Shown here piece by piece: positions 13,820 to 19,224 of a stretch of DNA of 19,224 bases. Positions within the stretch are counted from its first letter, which is position 1; each line of letters opens with the position of its first letter. Made by a program: the position numbers and the translations under genes. The stretch lies in contig JAUWGZ010000017.1 in the NCBI GenBank assembly GCA_030606165.1, positions 1 to 19,224 on the forward strand, written 5' to 3'. Below the pieces are notes generated by a model. It did not search any database. It saw nothing but the letters and a program-made list of their open reading frames with translations, and was not told the DNA's origin. The stretch is from Dehalococcoidia bacterium (GTDB lineage: Bacteria > Chloroflexota > Dehalococcoidia > GIF9 > AB-539-J10).

Positions 13820-14755
13820 TTGGCAGCTTACCTGGAGCTTTACCGTAGTGGCAAGCTAAGGGAACGGGTAGATGCGGCTGTATCTTTGCTTGAAAGTTGC
13901 TCCGTATGCCCTCGCAGTTGTGGTGTGAATCGCCTGGCTGGCGATGTGGGCAAGTGCCGCACACCCCGCGAAGCAATGGTGTCCAGCTATGGGCTTCACT
14001 TCGGCGAGGAAGCCCCATTAGTGGGCAGATATGGTTCGGGTACTATATTTTTCACTAACTGCAACCTTAGGTGTCTGTTCTGCCAGAATTATTCCATTAG
14101 CCAGCTAGGCGAAGGCCAGAAAGTGAGCAATGAAGAGCTGGCTTACATGATGCTCTCCCTCCAAGCTAGAGGATGCCACAACATAAACTTGGTATCCCCA
14201 ACCCACGTAGTTCCTCAAATTCTGGAAGCACTGGAGCTAGCAGTGGAGTCAGGCTTGCATCTCCCCTTAGTATACAACAGCGGTGGCTATGACTCAGTGG
14301 AGACCTTGAGGATACTCGACGGCATTGTCGATATTTATATGCCTGACATGAAATATGATGATGAGGAGACTGCTAGAGAATTGTCGGGCATTGAAAACTA
14401 TCCTGAGATAAATAAAGCAGCAATCAAGGAAGTGCATCGGCAGACAGGTGACCTGGAGATAAACGAGGAGGGAGTGGCTCAGCGAGGACTCCTAGTTCGC
14501 CATCTAGTTTTACCTCATGGGTTAGCAGGAACAAAAGGAATAGTGAATTTTCTCAGCAAAGAAATTTCCCGCAACACCTATGTCAATATCATGGCTCAAT
14601 ACCATCCCTGCCACCAGGCTTTTCAAATTTCAAGTTTAGGACGGCGAATATCATCCGCAGAATTCCGTGAAGCATCATCCTTAGCCCAGGAAGCAGGGCT
14701 AAGCCGGCTGGATGAGGTCCATCCCGTAGAGATTCTTCGTATTCGCTCAGAATGA
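13820..14755 (+). CDS. PflX-like radical SAM protein
   Basis: The 311-residue protein has the radical SAM cluster motif CNLRCLFC (C81, C85, C88), followed by QNYSIS. An N-terminal cysteine motif, CSVCPRSCGVNR (C27, C30, C34) plus C46, is typical of the family annotated as putative pyruvate-formate-lyase activating enzyme PflX (COG1313). Such proteins reductively cleave S-adenosylmethionine; the physiological substrate of this family is not established. NLVSPTH (residues 133-139) and YMPDMKY (173-179) are family features. The start is TTG at 13820, with GAGG 9 nt upstream inside the preceding gene. The last 8 codons and the stop (14731-14757) look like an interspersed repeat end (GATTCTTCG...CTCAGAATGACA), so the native C-terminus may have been replaced. 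Confidence 0.88.
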   Translation: MAAYLELYRSGKLRERVDAAVSLLESCSVCPRSCGVNRLAGDVGKCRTPREAMVSSYGLHFGEEAPLVGRYGSGTIFFTNCNLRCLFCQNYSISQLGEGQKVSNEELAYMMLSLQARGCHNINLVSPTHVVPQILEALELAVESGLHLPLVYNSGGYDSVETLRILDGIVDIYMPDMKYDDEETARELSGIENYPEINKAAIKEVHRQTGDLEINEEGVAQRGLLVRHLVLPHGLAGTKGIVNFLSKEISRNTYVNIMAQYHPCHQAFQISSLGRRISSAEFREASSLAQEAGLSRLDEVHPVEILRIRSE

Positions 14756-14784
14756 CAGAAAGTGGCGCAGAATGACATTCCACC

Positions 14785-14885
14785 TTGTCATTGTGAGGAG
14801 CCCCGATGAATCGGGGCGACGAAGCAATCCCCAAGGCATTATTTGAGGTTGCCACGCCCCGACAAGTCGGAGCTCGCAATAACAA
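14785..14885. repeat. 101 bp palindromic interspersed element
   Basis: The terminal inverted repeats are TTGTCATTGTGAGGAGC at the left and GAGCTCGCAATAACAA at the right, about 14 of 16 paired. Inside are the palindromes CCCCGATGAATCGGGG (14801-14816) and CCCCGACAAGTCGGAG (14857-14872), and the GAAGCAATCCCC / GAGGTTGCCACG arms. No coding capacity is seen. It belongs to the same family as 19007-19194 and, degenerately, 6951-7029. It sits between the radical SAM and acylphosphatase genes. Confidence 0.75.
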
Positions 14886-14946
14886 AAGAGAAATGGCTCG
14901 GAGTGACAGAGATAGTTGAGAATGGCGAGGAACTCAGAACAGCAAA

Positions 14947-15231
14947 ATGACTGATATGGCACGTCTTTCCGCCAAAGTTTATGGTCGCGTGCAAGGCGTT
15001 TTCTTTCGCTACTTCGTCCGCAATGAAGCCGGGAGGCTAGGTTTAAAAGGCTATGTTCGCAACCTTGCCAGAGGCGATGCTGTGGAAGTTCAAGCTGAAG
15101 GGGAGAAGCGGCAGTTGAATAAGCTACTGGGGCAGCTTAAAGTGGGTCCACCAGGAGCTCAGGTTGAGAGGGTGGAGGTAAAGTGGGCAGACTATTCAGG
15201 GCGGTTCGACGATTTTAGCGTAAGATATTAA
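14947..15231 (+). CDS. acyP: acylphosphatase
   Basis: The 94-residue single-domain enzyme hydrolyses acyl phosphates. The signature GRVQGVFFRYFVRNEA (residues 13-28) supplies the phosphate-binding loop and catalytic Arg21, and GYVRN (35-39) supplies the catalytic Asn39. The length and alpha/beta sandwich layout are standard. The ATG at 14947 is used; ATG 14956 (MARLSAKVYG) is equally possible and would match common N-termini better. It lies about 60 nt after a repeat element and faces the convergent DUF362 gene. Its cellular substrate is unknown, as for the family. Confidence 0.93.
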   Translation: MTDMARLSAKVYGRVQGVFFRYFVRNEAGRLGLKGYVRNLARGDAVEVQAEGEKRQLNKLLGQLKVGPPGAQVERVEVKWADYSGRFDDFSVRY

Positions 15232-15274
15232 CAGAAAATTAAAAGTCGAATCTTAAAAATTAAAATGACAACTC

Positions 15275-15311
15275 AAAATGCAAAACTTCTTAATTTTGCA
15301 CTTTTATTTTT
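15275..15311. terminator. possible bidirectional terminator between convergent genes
   Basis: TGCAAAA (15279-15285) pairs with TTTTGCA (15294-15300), extended by A/T pairs, with a T-rich tract on the right and A-rich sequence on the left. It sits between acyP (rightward) and the DUF362 gene (leftward). The stem is AT-rich and weak. Confidence 0.4.
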
Positions 15312-15325
15312 GCCTTTTGAATTTC

Positions 15326-16057
15326 TTAGTCCTCAAGTTGAACCCTGCTCTCACTAATCAGTCTTAAGTGCTCACAGTCAACCCCAGCTATTTGAGAAGC
15401 CTTAAAATCAATTTCCTGAGGTTCGCCAACCAAGATTTTCCCATAATCCTCTGCTTCCCCTTTCGTGGGGTCATCAGTGTAGAAGAACTTTTGATGGGCT
15501 TCAATAATGCCCAAATCAAAAGGCAGGGTGAAGTAGAGGTCTGCAAGGACTTTTTCGATGCCTAATTCATATAGAGCTCCCCAACCACCCGATGTGCCCT
15601 TTTGATACTTGCTCACCGGCAGCAGACTCAAAAGGTTTGCTACACTGAAGTGCCCAGAGCTACCACCAACCTTGAAGGGGGTGACGCTGATTAAGAAGTC
15701 GCTGCGCAACACCACATTGGGCACCCACAAACTCTCCACAGCATAGAATCGAGATAAAGGATTCTGCACTTCTATAAAAATGGAATCCCTGATATCGAGC
15801 ATGAGAACGTGACGGAAGTTATATCCTAAAGCCTGATATATTGGGTAAATCGATTCACCGCTAGGAGTCCCGTCAGCAATGAGGATATCTGCATTACTAA
15901 CTTTCCTGATGCCTCTAATAATAGTATTCAGTAGTTTGGGACTTGTAGTTGCGGGGTACGGCAAGGGATAACCAGCACAGGGTTTGATCAAAACTCGCCT
16001 TGCCCAGGAAAGCTGTGGGGGAGGAGTAAACACAAAATCAGAATCTTTGACAATCAT
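15326..16057 (-). CDS. DUF362-family protein
   Basis: I start this 243-residue protein at ATG 16057; the frame is open upstream but that part overlaps the preceding gene. Residues 20-50 (ARRVLIKPCAGYPLPYPATTSPKLLNTIIRGI) match the DUF362 (PF04015) opening, usually VLIKPN...TxP. ADILIADGTPSG (56-67) is the following strand-turn, and near the end FFYTDDPTKGEAEDYGKILVGEPQEID is the usual family closing segment. There are no ferredoxin-type CxxCxxC motifs, so it is the version without an Fe-S domain. The biochemical function of the family is not settled. It lies 31 nt downstream of the metallo-hydrolase and is the last gene of the pepA-MBL-DUF362 set. Confidence 0.75.
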   Translation of the reverse strand: MIVKDSDFVFTPPPQLSWARRVLIKPCAGYPLPYPATTSPKLLNTIIRGIRKVSNADILIADGTPSGESIYPIYQALGYNFRHVLMLDIRDSIFIEVQNPLSRFYAVESLWVPNVVLRSDFLISVTPFKVGGSSGHFSVANLLSLLPVSKYQKGTSGGWGALYELGIEKVLADLYFTLPFDLGIIEAHQKFFYTDDPTKGEAEDYGKILVGEPQEIDFKASQIAGVDCEHLRLISESRVQLED

Positions 16058-16088
16058 TGACTTCGTATCAGTGGCTAAATTTAAATAA

Positions 16089-16736
16089 CTACAAAGCCGG
16101 TTGCAGGAGCACGATTTCGGTAGCGGCCGGAAGCCTTTCTCGCTCGAAGTTCGCTTCACTACCCCCTACCTTTCTCACATTTTTCTTGCCCTTAAGGAAA
16201 TCCTCGACACCGGCTATAGGATAGGCACACTTGGGCGTCTTAAAATGCATGGGAATAACTACTTTGGGCTTTAATTGGTCGCATACCTGGCTAGCTATAG
16301 AGGCATCAATGGTATAAAAGCCACCCACAGGAACAAACAGTATATCTACGGCACCGATTTCGGCGATTTGCTCCGGGCTGAGCGCATGCCCTAAATCACC
16401 CAGGTGGCAAAGCTTTAGGCCATCTACATTGAAACAAAAGACAGTGTTAGGTCCCCTTTGTTCACCCTGGGAGTCATCATGATAACTGGCAATGCCCCTA
16501 AACTGAATACCTTTGGCAGTTTTTGTGCCGTCACCTCTAACCACTTCGGGTGTCCCTCGCACTGCCGAAACATTACTGTGGTCATCATGTCCATGGCTTA
16601 CCACAACAATATCTGCGGTTTCCTCGAGAGGAGGATAGTTAATACCCCCACCCACGGCATAAGGGTCGGTAATTATTCTTACACCGCTCTTAGAGATGAC
16701 CAAAAAGCAAGAGTGACCCAACCACTTTATCTTCAT
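16089..16736 (-). CDS. metal-dependent hydrolase, UPF0173/UlaG-like
   Basis: The 215-residue metallo-beta-lactamase-fold protein (COG2220) begins MKIKWLGHSCFLV, typical of the family. Metal ligands are visible as SHGHDDHSNV (about 47-56), GDLGH (112-116) and PMHFKT (161-166). Members include UlaG-like lactonases and uncharacterised UPF0173 hydrolases; the substrate cannot be told. The ATG at 16736 overlaps the pepA stop by 4 nt (ATGA) and AGGAGG precedes it by 6 nt within the last codons of pepA, so the two are translationally coupled. Confidence 0.88.
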   Translation of the reverse strand: MKIKWLGHSCFLVISKSGVRIITDPYAVGGGINYPPLEETADIVVVSHGHDDHSNVSAVRGTPEVVRGDGTKTAKGIQFRGIASYHDDSQGEQRGPNTVFCFNVDGLKLCHLGDLGHALSPEQIAEIGAVDILFVPVGGFYTIDASIASQVCDQLKPKVVIPMHFKTPKCAYPIAGVEDFLKGKKNVRKVGGSEANFERERLPAATEIVLLQPAL

Positions 16737-18250
16737 ATAGCCTCCTGACTCTTCGCCTCGCTCAAAGCTAATTCGACTAAGGTTCTGACCCCGACTCCAG
16801 TAGCTCCTTTTACTATGTAGCCGCTCTCCTTGTTCGAGGAAGCAGTGCCGGCTATATCGATATGAACCCAGGGGGTATCATCAACAAATTCAGCCAAGAA
16901 GAGGGCAGCGGTGATGGCTCCGCCATACCTGTTGCCGGTATTCTTAACATTGGCAATTTCGCTTTTGTTTTGCTCCTTATACTCCTCAGGCATGGGCATT
17001 TGCCACATTCTCTCCCCGGTTCCTTCCGCAGCTCTGAGGACTCTATCTACCAGGTCTTGGTCATTGCCAAAGAGACCGCTATAAAGGGTACCTAAAGCAA
17101 CACGGCAGGCTCCGGTCAAGGTAGCCAAGTCTATCAGGGGAGATAAACCAAGCTTCCGAGCATAACTCAGGGCGTCAGCCAGGATAAGCCTTCCTTCGGC
17201 ATCGGTGCTTATTACTTCTATGGTCTTGCCATTCAACGCCTTCAATACATCTCCTGGTTTCAGGGCAGTGCCGCTGGGTAAATTCTCAGTAGCCGGGATG
17301 ATGGCAGTGACATTAATCTTCGGTTTCAACTGAGCAATAGCCTCGAGTGCTGTCATAACTGCAGCAGCGCCAGCCATGTCATCCTTCATCTCACCCATGC
17401 CTTCCGAGGGCTTAATAGAGATTCCTCCAGAATCGAAAGTTATGCCCTTGCCCAGAAAGCCAAGGGCTTTTTGGGAATGTCCATCTCCTTTATAGCTGAG
17501 AGTTATTAGCTTGGGGGGCTGGTTGCTTCCTTTCGCCACACCCAAGAGTGCTCCCATGCCCATCTTCTCCATGTCCTCGCGGTCAAAGACTTTGAGCTCT
17601 AAATTATATTTGCTAGCTATTTCCTTAGCTGTTTCAGCCATCTGGCTAGGCGTCATGTAGTTAGCTGGTTCATTAACCATATCCCGGGCCAGGTTAGTAG
17701 CTTCAGCTACCACCTTCTCCTTGCCAATGGCCGACTCCAGGATTGGGACTTTTTCCTTTTCTCTTACCACTATCAGCATTTCTTCGATATCCTCATATTC
17801 AGGCTTCTTATATTTGGTGAAGCTATAAAGCCCGAGAAGAGCGCCCTCAGCTATTGCTTCAGCTGAAGCTTCAACCTCAATATTGCCTATGCCAGCACCA
17901 TGAAGTATTGTGGCTATCTTGTGACAATTCAATTTGCGCAATGCCCGGCAAGATTCTCCGGCTAAGCCGCGAATTTTATCCACATTGAAATCCTGGCGCT
18001 TGCCCAACCCTGCAATAGCTACTATTCCTGCCCCGACTTGTCGGGGTTCCCCAAGCGTATGGACAATGTTAACTTCTCCAAATTTACCTTTAATCTCACC
18101 TCGACTGATTAGAGAACTAATAGCTCCGCCCAAGGCTTTATCCACAGCAGCAGTAGCGCCGCCCGGTTGTTCCATACCTTCAAAAAGATTTACCACAATG
18201 GCATCAGCTTCGATTTGAGCTATGTCTCCAGCTATAACCTTAATCTCCAA
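16733..18250 (-). CDS. pepA: leucyl aminopeptidase (M17 family)
   Basis: The 505-residue cytosolic aminopeptidase removes N-terminal residues from peptides. The M17 active site is complete: metal ligands K268, D273, D291, D350 and E352, and catalytic K280 and R354, within GKGITFDSGGISIK (267-280) and STDAEGRLILADALSYA (348-364). The N-terminal macro-like domain covers about 1-160. The start is TTG at 18250, with GGGAG 7 nt upstream. Residues about 69-74 (PRQVGA) are encoded by the 16 bp palindrome CCCCGACTTGTCGGGG (18031-18046), which is the core of the intergenic repeats in this window, so this loop may be repeat-derived. It is the first gene of a three-gene set with the metallo-hydrolase and DUF362 genes. 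Confidence 0.96.
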   Translation of the reverse strand: MEIKVIAGDIAQIEADAIVVNLFEGMEQPGGATAAVDKALGGAISSLISRGEIKGKFGEVNIVHTLGEPRQVGAGIVAIAGLGKRQDFNVDKIRGLAGESCRALRKLNCHKIATILHGAGIGNIEVEASAEAIAEGALLGLYSFTKYKKPEYEDIEEMLIVVREKEKVPILESAIGKEKVVAEATNLARDMVNEPANYMTPSQMAETAKEIASKYNLELKVFDREDMEKMGMGALLGVAKGSNQPPKLITLSYKGDGHSQKALGFLGKGITFDSGGISIKPSEGMGEMKDDMAGAAAVMTALEAIAQLKPKINVTAIIPATENLPSGTALKPGDVLKALNGKTIEVISTDAEGRLILADALSYARKLGLSPLIDLATLTGACRVALGTLYSGLFGNDQDLVDRVLRAAEGTGERMWQMPMPEEYKEQNKSEIANVKNTGNRYGGAITAALFLAEFVDDTPWVHIDIAGTASSNKESGYIVKGATGVGVRTLVELALSEAKSQEAI

Positions 18251-18261
18251 GTTTCGTCTCC

Positions 18262-18281
18262 CTAAAATGTGTAAATTTTAG
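18262..18281. promoter_or_regulatory. inverted repeat upstream of pepA
   Basis: CTAAAAT and ATTTTAG flank a 6 nt spacer 11 nt upstream of the pepA start codon, next to its ribosome binding site. It could be an operator or a 5' hairpin; it could also be chance in AT-rich DNA. Confidence 0.3.
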
Positions 18282-18342
18282 AACATTTATTTTACTTTAT
18301 TTGGATGAAGAATTGAAGAGGTTAATACAGGAAATTTTGCAC

Positions 18343-18927
18343 TTACTTCTTTGTTGCTCGCACAATCTTATCGATTATGGCGGTAATATCCTGCGAGGTA
18401 TCGACAACAAGGTGATTGCGAGAAATTTTTTCCCTTCGAGGCTTCATTTTATTATATACTTCCCAATCGGCTTCCGAGTCATACTGAGGCATAGCTGCTT
18501 TTTCTCGGGCCAGAAGGCGTTGCCGCACCACTTCGGCGGGAGCTTCAACCCAGACCAGGATGAGCTTGGCACCTGTTCTTTCGGCAACGTGGTATAAATG
18601 TTCCCGATGGTGCTCCAGCAGGTTTGTGGCATCGAAGATGACAGGAATTCCTTTCCTTAGAAGCTCTTCGATGAGAGCGTAGCAGGCAGAGAAAAGGCGC
18701 TTATTTTCACTTTCCTTATACAGCGGGGAAGGGGACAGGATTTTTCGCGAAGTATCGCTTGTTAAGATGAGAAAAGACAACCTTTCGGCCAGCTTGCGGC
18801 AAAAAAAAGACTTACCCGTGCCTGGCAAGCCACTGACCACTATAAGCGGAGGCTCTACCTGGGGGTGAGGCAAGCCATTAAGGCTTTGTCTTAATTTCTC
18901 TACATCTTCGTCTAAGCTACCTGTCAT
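18343..18927 (-). CDS. P-loop kinase / AAA_33-type ATPase
   Basis: The protein has 194 residues if it starts at ATG 18927; a TTG at 18966 would add 13. The Walker A motif GLPGTGKS is at residues 33-40, followed by FFCRKLAERL. A second motif, IFDATN, has the place of Walker B in the zeta-toxin/polynucleotide-kinase-like group (COG0645). VEAPAEVVRQRLLAREKA is the lid region with conserved arginines. These small kinases phosphorylate nucleic-acid ends, sugars or other small molecules; the substrate here is unknown. No antitoxin partner is visible next to it, so toxin activity is unlikely. It is upstream of pepA on the same strand, with a 92 nt gap. Confidence 0.75.
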   Translation of the reverse strand: MTGSLDEDVEKLRQSLNGLPHPQVEPPLIVVSGLPGTGKSFFCRKLAERLSFLILTSDTSRKILSPSPLYKESENKRLFSACYALIEELLRKGIPVIFDATNLLEHHREHLYHVAERTGAKLILVWVEAPAEVVRQRLLAREKAAMPQYDSEADWEVYNKMKPRREKISRNHLVVDTSQDITAIIDKIVRATKK

Positions 18928-19006
18928 TACATCACAATTATCACCGTGAGTCAGCTTGTGTGTCAAGATGCTGTCTTCGTTCAGTACATTAGTGACACTT
19001 CTTTTT

Positions 19007-19194
19007 TGTCATTGCGAGGAGCGATAGCGACGAAGCAATCTCTGAGGGGAAAATCCTAAATCCCAAGCACCAAATACCAATGCTCAAAGCGTTTAGAATT
19101 TTGATATTTGGATTTGTTGGGAGACTGGATTTTGGGATTTGGAATTTAGCCAATGAGATTGCCACGCCCCGACAAGTCGGGGCTCGCAATGACA
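19007..19194. repeat. 188 bp interspersed element with TGTCATTGCGAG ends
   Basis: The outer inverted ends are TGTCATTGCGAGGAGC (19007-19022) and GGCTCGCAATGACA (19181-19194). The inner part holds GCGACGAAGCAATCTC, a perfect palindrome CCCCGACAAGTCGGGG (19167-19182), and an AT-rich middle (about 19050-19150) made of ATCCTAAATCCCAAG / GATTTTGGGATTTGG-like inverted arms. The middle looks like a second repeat nested in the first. No coding capacity is supported. Confidence 0.7.
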
Positions 19195-19224
19195 GGGTGG
19201 GTGTCATTGTGCATTGAAGCCTTC

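Noticed and set aside
16058..16159. 34-codon N-terminal extension of the DUF362 protein
   Set aside because: It overlaps the 3' end of the metallo-hydrolase gene and lies before the start of DUF362 similarity.
18343..18927. zeta-type toxin of a toxin-antitoxin pair
   Set aside because: The P-loop and IFDATN motifs fit, but no small antitoxin gene is adjacent and the overall layout fits housekeeping-type small kinases.
18989..19207. 72-codon minus-strand open frame at the right edge
   Set aside because: It lies wholly within the interspersed repeat element and reads as repeat translation.

Overview
This 19.2 kb window reads as a chromosomal segment from an anaerobic bacterium, most likely an uncultured member of the Chloroflexota (Dehalococcoidia-like). 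That assignment is an inference. It rests on moderate GC, on [NiFe]-hydrogenase maturation genes, on the ilvD-ilvB-ilvN-ilvC order, and on many short interspersed palindromic repeats (cores such as TTGTCATTGCGAG and CCCCGACAAGTCGGGG) that I associate with that group. No rRNA, tRNA, CRISPR array, transposase or phage gene was seen.

Layout. Positions 1-5304 read leftward: hypC, hypD, a 106 bp palindromic element, hypE, NAD kinase, a GNAT N-acetyltransferase, a NUDIX (ADP-ribose pyrophosphatase-like) hydrolase, and then a separate GLUG-repeat lipoprotein cut by the window edge. hypC/hypD and nadK/GNAT overlap. Positions 5344-7237 are mostly non-coding and the least ordinary part of the window. 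They hold a good promoter, five 21-22 bp tandem repeats, a possible 32-codon ORF with strong self-complementarity, a small membrane-anchored pilin-like gene with its own terminator, several degenerate interspersed repeats, and a promoter plus hairpin leader for the ilv genes. Positions 7238-12232 are the branched-chain amino-acid operon ilvD-ilvB-ilvN-ilvC, followed by a zinc-ribbon membrane protein.

Positions 12978-15231 carry rnc (RNase III), a 48-codon very basic protein overlapping its 3' end, a PflX-like radical SAM protein and an acylphosphatase. Convergent to these are pepA (leucyl aminopeptidase), a UPF0173/UlaG-like metallo-hydrolase overlapping it by 4 nt, and a DUF362 protein. A P-loop kinase lies upstream of pepA, and a 188 bp repeat element sits near the right edge.

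Functionally, hypC/D/E build and install the Fe(CN)2CO centre of [NiFe] hydrogenases, although hypA, hypB, hypF and the hydrogenase are not in the window. The ilv genes take pyruvate or 2-oxobutyrate to the keto-acids of valine and isoleucine. The most interesting leads are the repeat/ORF/RNA region ahead of the pilin-like gene, the mutually exclusive hairpins ahead of ilvD, an acidic cofactor loop in IlvC, and repeat-derived sequence inside or at the end of coding genes (pepA and the radical SAM gene).
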